Below, piece by piece: positions 16,001 to 25,265 of a stretch of DNA of 64,000 bases (within the stretch, counting starts at the first letter, position 1; the number at the start of each line of letters is the position of its first letter). The notes below the pieces were generated by a model. That model searched no databases. It was not told the DNA's origin and worked only from the letters and a program-made list of their open reading frames with translations. The stretch spans positions 62,001-126,000 of the forward strand of contig NZ_JADEWH010000010.1 in NCBI RefSeq assembly GCF_015207755.1. Reading direction: 5' to 3'. The position numbers and the translations under genes are program-made. This DNA comes from Nodularia sp. LEGE 06071. Lineage in GTDB: Bacteria > Cyanobacteriota > Cyanobacteriia > Cyanobacteriales > Nostocaceae.

Positions 16001-17299
16001 ATGCTACTAGGATTTAAGACCCAACTCAAAGTAAACAAGCAACAACGAATACTACTGGCGCAACACGCAGGAGTAGCCAGACACGCTTGGAATTGTGGTT
16101 TAGCACTTTGTCAGCAAGTATTACTACATAACAAACATAACTCAGAACACCCGAAGGGTGATGCTCCTAACGTCGCTAACGCTGCCCTAACGCAGTCGCC
16201 TACACAGGGAAACCCACCTGTAGCACTCTCTCAAAAAATTAAATTTCCCACAGCCATAGATTTACATAAATGGTTAGTAGCATCCATTAAATCTACCCAT
16301 CCTTGGTATTATCAAGTATCGAAATGCGCTCCTCAATACGCATTAAGATATCTCTCAGAAGCCTTTAAAGGCTTCTTTAAGAAAACCAAAGGATTTCCTA
16401 AATTTAAGAAAAAAGGGAAACAAGACTCATTTACCTTAGATGGTGCCATTCACATTCACCAGAGAAAAGTAAAAGTTCCCATAATCGGTTGGATAAAAAC
16501 CTATGAGACGCTCCCCACAGGATATAAACCGAAATCAGTCACCATAAGTAAACAAGCTGATAAATGGTTTATCTCATGGAAAATAGAAGTAGAAACCAGT
16601 AGTTCGACTTCCTTCGACTGCGCTCAGGACAGGTCGCTCACTAACCATGAGACACCTAAACAGCAAGAGTTTGTAGGCGTGGACTTAGGAATAAATCATC
16701 TAGCCACATTATCAACAGGAGAAATATTTGATGGAGTCAGAAGCTATAAAAAGTATGAGTCTAAATTAGCCAGAATACAATATTTGCACCGACATAAACA
16801 AAAAGGTTCAAATAACTATAGAAAAGCCTGTGTAAACATAGCGAGATTACACCAGAAGATAGCCAATATCAGAAAAGATACATTACATAAAATAACGACT
16901 TATATCAGCAAAAACCACGCGGTTATAGGAATAGAAGATTTAAATGTATCCGGGATGTTAGCCAATGGAAAGTTATCAAAAGCTATAGCTGATATGGGTT
17001 TTTATGAATTGAGGAGGCAGTTAGAATATAAAACCCAACTCTATGGAAGTAAGTTAGTAATTGTGGATAGATTTTATCCCAGTAGTAAGACTTGCTCCCA
17101 CTGTGGACAGAAAAAAACATCTCTGTCATTATCTCAAAGAGTGTTTCAATGTGATCACTGCGGCTTTGAGTGTGACAGAGATGTAAATGCTGCCATCAAC
17201 CTCAAACAAGAAGCGGTCAGATTGACCGTGTTAGCCTGTGGACTAGATAGTGCCGACACGAATAGGATGAAGCAGGAAGAAAAAGCTGGCATTTGTTAG
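16001..17299 (+). CDS. tnpB: IS200/IS605-type TnpB, RNA-guided nuclease with two in-frame insertions
   Basis: The protein has 432 residues; typical TnpB is near 370-410. The N-terminal helix-turn-helix opens with LLGFKTQLKVNKQQRILLAQHAG. The RuvC catalytic triad is intact: Asp in GVDLGINHLATL, Glu in GIEDLNVSGM, Asp in CDRDVNAAINL. The four-Cys zinc finger (CSHCGQKK...CDHCG) is present. Two low-complexity stretches, about residues 48-76 and 203-220, are encoded by short repeat DNA and lengthen the protein. No tnpA is adjacent, so this is a TnpB-only element that would need a transposase in trans. The nuclease would use a guide RNA made from the 3' end of the gene. It sits between a response regulator gene and its likely kinase partner. 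Confidence 0.92.
   Translation: MLLGFKTQLKVNKQQRILLAQHAGVARHAWNCGLALCQQVLLHNKHNSEHPKGDAPNVANAALTQSPTQGNPPVALSQKIKFPTAIDLHKWLVASIKSTHPWYYQVSKCAPQYALRYLSEAFKGFFKKTKGFPKFKKKGKQDSFTLDGAIHIHQRKVKVPIIGWIKTYETLPTGYKPKSVTISKQADKWFISWKIEVETSSSTSFDCAQDRSLTNHETPKQQEFVGVDLGINHLATLSTGEIFDGVRSYKKYESKLARIQYLHRHKQKGSNNYRKACVNIARLHQKIANIRKDTLHKITTYISKNHAVIGIEDLNVSGMLANGKLSKAIADMGFYELRRQLEYKTQLYGSKLVIVDRFYPSSKTCSHCGQKKTSLSLSQRVFQCDHCGFECDRDVNAAINLKQEAVRLTVLACGLDSADTNRMKQEEKAGIC
16140..16235. repeat. Short-repeat insertion inside tnpB (first)
   Basis: Within the coding frame lies a block with ACCCGAAGGGT, then CGTCGCTAACGCTGCCCTAACG and CCACCTGTAG-type repeats. It encodes a Pro/Ala/Asn-rich stretch unlike any TnpB domain and keeps the frame. 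It resembles small dispersed repeats known in Nostocales. Confidence 0.55.
16600..16645. repeat. Short-repeat insertion inside tnpB (second)
   Basis: The core TTCGACTGCGCTCAGGACAG is a very common dispersed repeat of bacterial and cyanobacterial genomes. Here it falls in frame in tnpB and encodes FDCAQDRS between two beta strands of the protein. Confidence 0.55.
17214..17228 (+). ncRNA. Hairpin in the 3' end of tnpB, possible part of the guide RNA scaffold
   Basis: CGGTCA GAT TGACCG forms a perfect 6-bp stem with a 3-nt loop inside the last codons of tnpB. TnpB guide RNAs are cut from this part of the transcript, so this stem is a candidate scaffold element. The RNA's ends cannot be set from sequence alone. 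Confidence 0.4.
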
Positions 17300-17316
17300 C
17301 ATTTGTTAGCTTTTTT
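17280..17316 (+). terminator. Hairpin with T-run at tnpB stop (terminator or element right end)
   Basis: AAAAAGCT at 17280-17287 pairs with AGCTTTTT at 17308-17315. The loop holds a direct repeat ATTTGTTAGC twice (17291-17300 and 17301-17310), and the tnpB stop lies in it. It may end the tnpB transcript or be the right-end hairpin of the element. Confidence 0.55.
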
Positions 17317-17424
17317 GAATCGGTTAATACAGTAATTGTCTAACTCACCTGAAGTAACAGTCTCACCTGATTACTGACTGATGACGATTGACAGGCTGAA
17401 ATTTAAAGTCTACGGCAAAAGCTT

Positions 17425-19308
17425 ATGTATCCTGGCGCTTGGAGAAAAATCAAAGAGGAAATTTCTATTTGGCGTGTAGGGACTTTACCAGGAATGGTGA
17501 TTATCGCCCTAGTAATTATACTGAGATTCACAGGTGCAATCCAATCATTGGAGTGGCTGGCCTTGGATAACTTTCTGCGTATCCGCCCGGAAGAACCCAG
17601 AGATGAGCGAATTCTACTGGTAGGGATTAATGAAGATGATATCCGCAGTCTGCACAATTATCCCATATCAGATCGCGACTTGGCTGCACTGTTATTAAAA
17701 TTGCAGAGTTATAACCCCAGGGTGATTGGTTTGGATATATATCGAGACTTACCAGTTAATCCTGGACATACTGAACTGGTTGCAGTTTTCCAACAATTCC
17801 GCAATTTAATTGCTATTGAAAAAGTCTTACCGGAACAAATTTCTCCCCCACCAGCATTACCACCGGAACAATTGGGTTTTGCTGATCAGATTCTGGATAA
17901 TGATGGCAAATTAAGACGTATTTTGTTGGGGACACCAACGCCTGAAGCCTACAAATTATCGTTGTCTTTGCGCCTAGCCAAGGCTTACTTAGCTGATGCA
18001 GGACTGAAGTTAGAAAATGGCATCCGCGATCGCGCTACGATGAGGTTTGGCAATACAGAACTACCCCGGTTTTTATCCAACACTGGAGGCTATGTACTAA
18101 CTGATGCCGGTGGAGTTCAGGGACTACTGAATTTTCGCAGTGGTAAAGAAAGATTTAGAATTGTCTCCTTGAGGGATATCACCAGCAATAATTTTAATCC
18201 TGACTGGATACGCGATCGCATTGTGATTATTGGCATAACTGCTTCTAGTCGCAAAGACTTTATCACTACTGCTGCGGTTAAATCCAGCAAACCTGCAAAA
18301 GGACGCGTTTATGGTTTAGAAATCCAAGCTCATACTGTAAGTCAAATTATCAGTGCTGTCTTGGACTCTCGGCCACTCTTAAAGACCTGGCATGATATAT
18401 GGGAATACCTGTGGATTATTGCTTGGGGCTGCTTAGGAATTATCATTGCTGGACTCACAAAATCACCGTTGACAAATCTGGGATTTTTTAGTCTGGCTAG
18501 CCTTAGCCTAGTGGTGTGGAGTTATTTCCTTTTGATTTGGGGTTGGTGGGTTCCAGTCATACCAGCAATTATAGTTTTAGCTTTAAATAGTATAGAACTT
18601 ACAGCTTTATATCAATATGATTTTGCCTTAAGGTCTGGTATCCAAGTTCGCCAAGCCATCATTGAACGCACATTTGAAACGATTCACAATGGCCCACTAC
18701 AAAGCCTGGCTACAGTTTTAAAGTTAGTTCGCAGCCAAGATTTGCCCATAGAGGAGTTACGACCAGAACTAGAAAAAGAAATTGAGAAATTGAACCACGA
18801 ACTCCGGGGAATCTATGAATTTTTACAACGTGAACCCCTCGCTCAAGATAACAGTCTTTATTTAGGCAACAGCCTCATTCTGAATTTAAAAGATCCTGTG
18901 CATGAAATTCTTTATCAAGTTTACAGCTATACCTTAGAGCGAGACCTTCCCGGTTTTAAAACCATCAGGGTAAAAATCCGCACTTTTGAGCCTATCGATG
19001 AGCGCTTCTTGAATATTGAACTCAAGCGAGGACTATGCCGATTTCTCGAAGAAGCTTTGTGTAATGTCGGTAAGCACGCCACAGGAGTCACTCGTCTTGA
19101 AGTTACTTGCTCTGCATCTGAAGGCTGGTACACCTTGAGCATTGTAGATGATGGACTAGGCAACAATTCATCCAAAGAAGGTCGGGGAACTCAACAGTTC
19201 AGAAATTTAGAGCGACAACTGAAGGGGAAGTTTCGGCGAGTAGTTCTTTCTCCCAAAGGATATCTGTGTGAATTATCTTGGACTGCATCCAAGTTTTGGT
19301 GGCGATAA
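17425..19308 (+). CDS. CHASE2-domain sensor histidine kinase
   Basis: The protein has 627 residues. The first membrane helix lies at about 22-38, and an extracellular CHASE2 domain at about 40-325 contains the usual ILLVGINEDDI...RVIGLDIYRDLPV and FRDRIVIIGITA-like strands. Three membrane helices follow at about 328-395 (IIAWGCLGIIIAGL, LGFFSLASLSLVVWSYFLLIW and VPVIPAIIVLAL). The cytoplasmic kinase has phospho-acceptor His421 in ETIHNGPLQSL and a NarX-type ATPase domain with N-box EEALCNVGKH and G-box VDDGLG. This is the class of kinase that partners with LuxR-type regulators, like the one encoded at 15108. The tnpB element separates the two genes. The ligand of CHASE2 domains is unknown. 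Confidence 0.88.
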   Translation: MYPGAWRKIKEEISIWRVGTLPGMVIIALVIILRFTGAIQSLEWLALDNFLRIRPEEPRDERILLVGINEDDIRSLHNYPISDRDLAALLLKLQSYNPRVIGLDIYRDLPVNPGHTELVAVFQQFRNLIAIEKVLPEQISPPPALPPEQLGFADQILDNDGKLRRILLGTPTPEAYKLSLSLRLAKAYLADAGLKLENGIRDRATMRFGNTELPRFLSNTGGYVLTDAGGVQGLLNFRSGKERFRIVSLRDITSNNFNPDWIRDRIVIIGITASSRKDFITTAAVKSSKPAKGRVYGLEIQAHTVSQIISAVLDSRPLLKTWHDIWEYLWIIAWGCLGIIIAGLTKSPLTNLGFFSLASLSLVVWSYFLLIWGWWVPVIPAIIVLALNSIELTALYQYDFALRSGIQVRQAIIERTFETIHNGPLQSLATVLKLVRSQDLPIEELRPELEKEIEKLNHELRGIYEFLQREPLAQDNSLYLGNSLILNLKDPVHEILYQVYSYTLERDLPGFKTIRVKIRTFEPIDERFLNIELKRGLCRFLEEALCNVGKHATGVTRLEVTCSASEGWYTLSIVDDGLGNNSSKEGRGTQQFRNLERQLKGKFRRVVLSPKGYLCELSWTASKFWWR

Positions 19309-19794
19309 ACAACTGCAATAAATGTCCTTTTTAGTAATTCTGATTTTATGTGAAGCTTATGTATTTTTTTGATTATTCATTCATCAAAAGTACACATACT
19401 ACTAAAGGTCAGATATGTTATATATCTAAAGGCAGAATATTGAGAATATTTCAACTTATTTTAGTGTCTCAAGTGACTGTAATCCTTGACTGTGATGATA
19501 TCTAGTTATCTCAAATTGCTTGTTACTAGCTATTTGTCATCAGAATAACTGCAAAGCAATTGGTGTAAAAATAGTGAATACATCCCATTGTCACCAGATC
19601 AGCTTCCTTAATCTTGTATTAACCTGAATAGTTACTGAAAATAGATAAATTAATGTAATCGTAACTCAGAAAATATGCTGAATTTAAAGTGTATAATCAA
19701 ACTGAATAAATAACAAAGCTGGTTGGTTTAAATAAAAAGTAAAACTTGTAAATTTTTTGGTTCATTTCGTCAGTGCAATGCCGCACGAATAAAG
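19309..19794. other. 486-bp AT-rich spacer
   Basis: No open frame, hairpin with T-run or repeat of note was found on either strand. The A+T content is higher than in the flanking genes. It probably carries the promoter of the small gene at 19795. Confidence 0.4.
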
Positions 19795-19965
19795 ATGATG
19801 ACTCGTATTGATAGGCTCTTGCACAAACTTTTTAGTGCCAAAGTTTTAACGGTTTGTGTTTTGATCATGACACTGGCTGTAAATTACCCTGTAACAACGG
19901 CATATCAGCCACCTTCAGATCAGAAACCCCCTAGTGGTTATTCAGATTCATCAGGTGTCAGGTAA
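19795..19965 (+). CDS. Small secreted protein, possibly truncated DUF928-type gene
   Basis: The ORF has 56 residues. A basic N-terminus (MMTRIDRLLHKLF) is followed by the hydrophobic core AKVLTVCVLIMTLAV and a likely signal cleavage near TTAYQ. The short mature part is QPPSDQKPPSGYSDSSGVR. Proline-rich openings of this type followed by GTR/GVR begin DUF928 proteins, which often neighbour CHASE2 kinases in cyanobacteria. The frame stops exactly where such a domain would begin, so this may be the stump of a DUF928 gene, or a genuine short exported peptide. An ATG three bases downstream is an equally good start. Confidence 0.5.
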   Translation: MMTRIDRLLHKLFSAKVLTVCVLIMTLAVNYPVTTAYQPPSDQKPPSGYSDSSGVR

Positions 19966-20006
19966 ACTACCCAAAACATAAATTATCCCCAGTCCCCAAT
20001 CCCCAA

Positions 20007-21815
20007 TCACTGTGGCTTCTGATACTTGCCAGGATACTTCCGTTGAAAGTAGTCTTCCATAATTTCTAACATCATTGGGCCTGCAAGACTACCACCACCA
20101 CCACCAGAATGTTCGGCAAAAGCTACGATGACAACTTCTGGTTGATCTGCCGGGGCGTAAGCACCAAACCAAGCATGATTTCTTTTCACCCCACGCTGCC
20201 ATGCTTCAGCTGTACCTGTTTTACCAGCCACAGGGGGAAGTGTAGGCTTATTCAAAACTTGACCAGTACCGTGAGTTATGACCTTCCTGAGTCCGTCACG
20301 GAGAACTTTAACGGTTGTCGGCTTCATGTTCACAGATTCTCGCCAGCTTCTGGCTTCTTCATTATCTTTGAGCAAATGGGGTTGGACTCTGTAGCCGCCA
20401 TTTGCTGGAACGGCAAACATGACAGCAACTTGCAACGGAGTAGTTGATAAAGCACCTTGACCAATTGACATATTAATGCTGTCGCCGATAGTCCAAGGCA
20501 TCTTCCACTCTTTTCGCTTCCATTGGTCATCTGGTACTAAGCCTGCTGTTTCTTCCGAGGCAAACTCAAAGCCAGTTTTTTCACCAAAACCAAATTTACG
20601 AGTCCATTCAATCAAAGTGGGACCACCCACGGCTCTACCTATTTGATAAAAGAAAGTATCACTACTCCACTGCATGGCTCCCACAAAACCTAAAGGCCCG
20701 AATCCGGCGTGGTTCCATTCACCAAATCTCCTCCCACCAATAGTTAGAGAACCGTAGGTTTGGAGAACTGTATTCGGAGAAAATTTACCTGATTCCAGCC
20801 CAGCCGCCGTAGTCACAATTTTGAAGGTACTGGCGGGAGGAAAAGCACTCAGAGCGCGATTAACTAAAGGATTGTTTGCACCTTGGACAGTTTCCCAATC
20901 TTTTTCGGTGAGTTTTTGTTTAGAGAAGATATTGGGGTCAAAGGTGGGGCGAGACACCATCGCTAAGACTGCACCATTTTTGGGGTCAAGTGCCACAATA
21001 GCCCCGTTGTAATTGCCCAAAGCTTTGTTGGCGGCTATTTGCAGATTTAAATCTATGGTTAAATTTAAATCTTGACCGGATTTTGCCTGTTTCTCTCCCA
21101 ATACCCGAATCGGACGACCAGCGCCATCGACTTCTACTTGCTGACCGCCCCATTCACCCCGGAGAAGCTTTTCGTAAGCCTTTTCCGACCCCATCTGACC
21201 AATCACATCTCCTAATCGATAGCCTGAATCTTGCTTCTGTTTTAACTGTTCGGGAGTTAATTCGCGCGTATAGCCCAGCACATGAGCTAGTTCTTTGCCG
21301 TGGGGGTAATAGCGAACGGCTTCTGTATGGATTTCGACATCTTGTAATTCGTTTTCATACTCTTTTAGACCAGTAATTTGGGCTTCAGTCAAGTCACGAG
21401 CAATGCGAATGAGTGAAGAAGAGTTGGGGCCAGCCTCTTCTAATGTTTTTTCTATTTCCTCTTTGGGGATATCCAGAATTTTCTCTAGACGTGAACCGAC
21501 AACCGACCACTCGGCTTTGGTATGGGCCATTGGCCACAGATATACAGAACGAGGAGAACGGGTACTGGCTAAAAGTTTGCCATTCCGGTCAAAAATATTA
21601 CCCCTTTCTGGTTGTTTGGGAATAATCCGCAACCGGTTAGCCTCTGCTTTTGAGCGGTGGTGCGCTCCTTCGACAATTTGCAAGTATGCCAAACGAATGC
21701 CGATTCCAGTGGTCATCAATAGGGTAAATGCAATTAAAAATACGGACTGAAAACTTCGTCCAACTGTTCGTGTATTTTTTTCTCCGCCAAGTGGAGATGT
21801 TTGCCATAAAGTCAT
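20007..21815 (-). CDS. mrdA: Penicillin-binding protein 2 (peptidoglycan transpeptidase)
   Basis: The class B PBP has 602 residues. An N-terminal membrane anchor lies at about 24-45. The non-catalytic pedestal domain follows with RGNIFDRNGKLLA, typical of PBP2/MrdA. The transpeptidase domain has active-site Ser329 in PASTFK, SSDTFF in the SxN position region and KTGTAE near residue 530. The C-terminus has a short glycine-rich segment (SGGGGGSLAG) before the last helix. PBP2 cross-links lateral cell-wall peptidoglycan with RodA and MreB; no rodA or mre genes are in this window. The gene is single and divergent from potA. The start at 21815 gives MTLWQTSPLGG. Confidence 0.93.
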   Translation of the reverse strand: MTLWQTSPLGGEKNTRTVGRSFQSVFLIAFTLLMTTGIGIRLAYLQIVEGAHHRSKAEANRLRIIPKQPERGNIFDRNGKLLASTRSPRSVYLWPMAHTKAEWSVVGSRLEKILDIPKEEIEKTLEEAGPNSSSLIRIARDLTEAQITGLKEYENELQDVEIHTEAVRYYPHGKELAHVLGYTRELTPEQLKQKQDSGYRLGDVIGQMGSEKAYEKLLRGEWGGQQVEVDGAGRPIRVLGEKQAKSGQDLNLTIDLNLQIAANKALGNYNGAIVALDPKNGAVLAMVSRPTFDPNIFSKQKLTEKDWETVQGANNPLVNRALSAFPPASTFKIVTTAAGLESGKFSPNTVLQTYGSLTIGGRRFGEWNHAGFGPLGFVGAMQWSSDTFFYQIGRAVGGPTLIEWTRKFGFGEKTGFEFASEETAGLVPDDQWKRKEWKMPWTIGDSINMSIGQGALSTTPLQVAVMFAVPANGGYRVQPHLLKDNEEARSWRESVNMKPTTVKVLRDGLRKVITHGTGQVLNKPTLPPVAGKTGTAEAWQRGVKRNHAWFGAYAPADQPEVVIVAFAEHSGGGGGSLAGPMMLEIMEDYFQRKYPGKYQKPQ

Positions 21816-22036
21816 AAGACAAAGAAATTTTCTAAACTAGGATTAATATGTATAGAATTATGCTAAATCCCCGGTAGGCATTTAGTACCAAAGCGATCGC
21901 CTGACCTCTGAACTGTCAATCATCTTTTATACTGCATAATTTGTTTAGTCTCCAGTCCTAACTACTGAATTATAAGTTTTAATAGACTACATTAACGGAT
22001 AACATCACCTAAAATCAGAGCATTCTACTGAGGATT

Positions 22037-23167
22037 ATGGCTCAAACAGTCGCGCAAAATCAGAATAAAATCACAACGTCTGGGACACTGGATGTGGAAC
22101 TGCGTCACGTGTTCAAGTTTTTTAACAAAGAACCAGCAGTACATGGAGTAGATTTGGATGTCAGACAGGGAGAGTTTTTTAGCATTTTAGGCCCTTCTGG
22201 TTGTGGGAAGACTACCATACTACGCTTAATCGCTGGATTTGAGATGACTGATGCTGGTAAGGTCTTGATTCAGGGTGAGTCGATGTCTCATGTCCCTGCT
22301 TATCGCCGACCCGTGAATACAGTCTTCCAGAGCTATGCTTTGTTTAACCATATGAATGTGTGGGATAACATTGCTTTTGGACTGCGCCTCCACAAAAAAC
22401 TCCGCAAATCAGAAATCGAAACCAGAGTTAAAGAAGCTTTAATGCTGGTAAAAATGGAAAATTTGCGATCGCGCTTTCCGCATCAACTCTCTGGTGGTCA
22501 ACAGCAACGGGTAGCTTTAGCCAGGGCTTTAGTCAATCGCCCCACTGTCTTATTGCTAGATGAACCTTTGGGGGCTTTAGATTTAAAACTGCGTAAAGAT
22601 ATGCAGGTTGAGTTATCCAATTTACATCAAGATTTAGGATTGACCTTTATCATGGTGACACATGATCAGGAAGAGGCGCTATCCTTGAGCGATCGCATCG
22701 CCGTGATGAATCAAGGCAAAATTGAGCAAGTCGGTACTCCTAGAGAAATTTACGAACATCCCCAAACAGCCTTTGTCGCTGATTTTATCGGTGATACTAA
22801 TTTATTTAGTGGTGAAATCACGAGCGTAGAATCTTCCTCAGTCACAATTGAGTCAAAAGCTGGCTGGAAAATAGTTGTTACCCGTTGTGCAGACACACCA
22901 TCAGAATTATCCCAAGCCGTCGTGGTGAGTGTGCGTCCGGAAAAAATTCAACTCTCACTGTATCAGCCTAATCTCCTGAATAACTGCTTTGAAGGGAGGT
23001 TGGGAAATGTCATGTATTTAGGAACTCATGTTAATTATCTAGTGGAATTGACTAACGGTATGAGTATCAATGTTTTGCAACCCAATACCTTTGGGAATTT
23101 GCCAGACCGTGACACACCTATTTATGCTTGGTGGGCAGAAAGTGACTGTGTAGCTATTAATCAGTAG
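22037..23167 (+). CDS. potA: Spermidine/putrescine ABC transporter ATP-binding protein PotA
   Basis: The protein has 376 residues. The ABC domain comes first with Walker A GPSGCGKTT, Q-loop QSYALF, signature LSGGQQQRVALARAL, Walker B LLLDEPLGALD and the H-loop VTHDQEEAL. A C-terminal regulatory TOBE domain follows (about 245-370, VRPEKIQL). The FNHMNVWDNIAFGL segment is usual in PotA. It drives polyamine uptake with PotB, PotC and PotD. The gene opens an operon with potD (73 bp after) and potB. AGGA at 22031-22034 lies just before the ATG and is rather close, so another, weaker site could be used. Confidence 0.9.
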   Translation: MAQTVAQNQNKITTSGTLDVELRHVFKFFNKEPAVHGVDLDVRQGEFFSILGPSGCGKTTILRLIAGFEMTDAGKVLIQGESMSHVPAYRRPVNTVFQSYALFNHMNVWDNIAFGLRLHKKLRKSEIETRVKEALMLVKMENLRSRFPHQLSGGQQQRVALARALVNRPTVLLLDEPLGALDLKLRKDMQVELSNLHQDLGLTFIMVTHDQEEALSLSDRIAVMNQGKIEQVGTPREIYEHPQTAFVADFIGDTNLFSGEITSVESSSVTIESKAGWKIVVTRCADTPSELSQAVVVSVRPEKIQLSLYQPNLLNNCFEGRLGNVMYLGTHVNYLVELTNGMSINVLQPNTFGNLPDRDTPIYAWWAESDCVAINQ

Positions 23168-23240
23168 TCCCACAATTTTAGATTTTGGATTGACCCCACA
23201 GATAAATCTGGGAGCTTGTACGATTAAGGAACTATCGGTA

Positions 23241-24326
23241 ATGATCAAAAACAGACGGCAATTTTTACAAGCGATCGCCACACTTTCTGGTTTCTCCTTA
23301 GCTAGTTGTGGCTGGCGGTTGGGTAATGTCAAATCTACTACTCTATCTCGTCCTAGTGATCAACTGTATCTATTCACTTGGGAGCAGTATTCCGATCAAA
23401 AATTACTCCAAACATTTACCAGCCAAATCGGCATGAAAGTGTTGGTAGATATTTATGATTCCAACGAAGTGATGCTGGCTAAACTGTTAGCTGGTGGTGG
23501 TGGTGCTTATAGTGTGATCTATCCATCAGACTATATGGTGCAGAAGATGAACGAGCAAGATTTATTAACCGAAATTAATCACGATCGCTTAATTGGATTA
23601 GATAATTTATTTCCGCAATTTAAAAGTCCCAGTTATGACCGGAACAACCGTCATAGTATCCCTTTTAATTGGGGAACCACGGGTTTTATTTACAATTCTG
23701 CCCTATTGAAAGATCCACCCCAAGATTGGGACTATCTTTGGCAAAATCAACAACTCCTGAATCGCCGGATCACCTTGTTAAATGATGTCCGGGAAGTCAT
23801 GGGTGCAGTCTTGCGAATGTTAGGTTATTCTTACAACTCTCAGGACGAAAAGCAAATCCAAGAAGCTTATGAAAAATTAGTAGAATTAAAACCTGCGATC
23901 GCCTCTTTTAATACTGACGCTTGGCAAAACCAACTCTTAGCCGGAGATTTAACTTTAGCCATGTGTTACTCAGCAGATGCTATCCGCATTACCCAGGAAA
24001 ATCCCAAATTTAAATATGTCATTCCTCGCAGTGGTTCTTCACTATGGACTGATACAATTGTGATCCCGAAAACAGCACCTAATTTAGATGGTGCTTATGC
24101 TTGGATTAACTATATGTTGCAACCAGAAGTAGCCGCCAGCATCAGTCAACGTCTCAGCATTGCTACTCCTAATATTGCCGGTTTTGAACAATTACCCGAA
24201 TATATCCAAAAGGATCTGAATTGGTTTCCCCCGGAAGTGCTACTAGAAAAGTGCGAACGCATTGAGCCATTGGGTGATTTTGAAGATGTTTATGAGCGTT
24301 ATTGGACTAAATTAAGTATTAGTTAA
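23241..24326 (+). CDS. potD: Polyamine ABC transporter substrate-binding lipoprotein PotD
   Basis: The protein has 361 residues from ATG 23241, chosen because AAGGA at 23226-23230 lies ten bases before it and because the signal region then starts correctly (MIKNRRQFLQ). A longer frame from 23190 has no such site. The N-terminus combines an RR-x-F-L pair of Tat type with a lipobox LASC, so it should be a lipid-anchored periplasmic protein. LYLFTWEQYSDQKLLQTF, YSVIYPSDYMV and INYMLQPEVAA are usual PotD segments. It should bind spermidine or putrescine and hand it to PotB/PotC. The stop is 22 bp before the potB GTG start. Confidence 0.88.
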   Translation: MIKNRRQFLQAIATLSGFSLASCGWRLGNVKSTTLSRPSDQLYLFTWEQYSDQKLLQTFTSQIGMKVLVDIYDSNEVMLAKLLAGGGGAYSVIYPSDYMVQKMNEQDLLTEINHDRLIGLDNLFPQFKSPSYDRNNRHSIPFNWGTTGFIYNSALLKDPPQDWDYLWQNQQLLNRRITLLNDVREVMGAVLRMLGYSYNSQDEKQIQEAYEKLVELKPAIASFNTDAWQNQLLAGDLTLAMCYSADAIRITQENPKFKYVIPRSGSSLWTDTIVIPKTAPNLDGAYAWINYMLQPEVAASISQRLSIATPNIAGFEQLPEYIQKDLNWFPPEVLLEKCERIEPLGDFEDVYERYWTKLSIS

Positions 24327-24347
24327 TAGTTGATAAAATTAATTATT

Positions 24348-25265
24348 GTGTCTAGCAAAAATCGTCCCACTGAAATGAAATTAGCCGATGAAAGTGCCGA
24401 TATTAAAAAAGTCAATTTTCACCCCATTAATTGGCTGCAACCTTTAGTATTACTAGCACCATCTGGACTTTGGTTATTATTGTTGCTCGTGCTACCGACA
24501 TTGCTGATTTTGCAGTTGAGCCTAGTTCCCAATATTAGACCAGGGGATATAGTCAATCCCAGTGGACTCGATAACTATCTGCGGATACTAGATCCCTTAT
24601 ACCTCCAAGTTATTTGGCGATCGCTACAATTGGCAATGGGGACAACGATCATTTGCTTAATTTTAGGCTTTCCCGTCGCCTATTGGATTGCTCAAATCGC
24701 ACCACAGCGCTGGCGAAACTTGCTGCTGTTAGCCTTTGTCCTACCTTTATGGACATCCTCTTTGCTGCGTTCTTATGCCTGGATTACAATTTTACGTCCC
24801 ACAGGATTACTCAATAGTATTCTCAGCAGTTTAGGCTTACCCACATTAGAATTACTTAACCGGATTCCCGCCGTATTAATTGGCATGAGCTATAGTTTAT
24901 TACCCTATATGGTATTAATCCTCTATGCCTCCCTAGAAAAACTAGACAAGCGATTATTAGAAGCCGCCGCCGATTTAGGGGCAAATTCCCGACAAACCTT
25001 TGCCAAAGTCACCATACCCCAAGTTTTGCCAGGAATTACAGCTGGGACAATGTTGGTTTTCATCATCGGATTAGGGGATTTTATTGAACCAGAATTATTG
25101 GGTGGAGCTTCTAGTATGACAGCAGCCCGTTTGGTATATAATCAGTTTCTCGGAGCTACCCAAAATTGGGGCTTTGGTTCAGCCTTGAGTATGACATTAA
25201 TTTTGGTGATTAGTATTGCGATCGCCCTTTTAATTAAGTTTGGTGAAGTTAGAGACAATGGCTAA
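24348..25265 (+). CDS. potB: Polyamine ABC transporter permease PotB
   Basis: The protein has about 305 residues and six membrane helices, starting with VLLAPSGLWLLLLLVLPTLLILQLSL. The binding-protein-dependent permease motif is EAAADLGANSRQTFAKVTIPQVLPG. I chose GTG 24348 as start; ATG 24375 and TTG 24330 are alternatives and none has a strong ribosome binding site. It is the third gene of the pot operon. Its last bases overlap the start of a very short potC-like frame (25258), the usual translational coupling between potB and potC. With no complete potC here, the transporter may need a potC encoded elsewhere or may be defective. Confidence 0.88.
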   Translation: MSSKNRPTEMKLADESADIKKVNFHPINWLQPLVLLAPSGLWLLLLLVLPTLLILQLSLVPNIRPGDIVNPSGLDNYLRILDPLYLQVIWRSLQLAMGTTIICLILGFPVAYWIAQIAPQRWRNLLLLAFVLPLWTSSLLRSYAWITILRPTGLLNSILSSLGLPTLELLNRIPAVLIGMSYSLLPYMVLILYASLEKLDKRLLEAAADLGANSRQTFAKVTIPQVLPGITAGTMLVFIIGLGDFIEPELLGGASSMTAARLVYNQFLGATQNWGFGSALSMTLILVISIAIALLIKFGEVRDNG

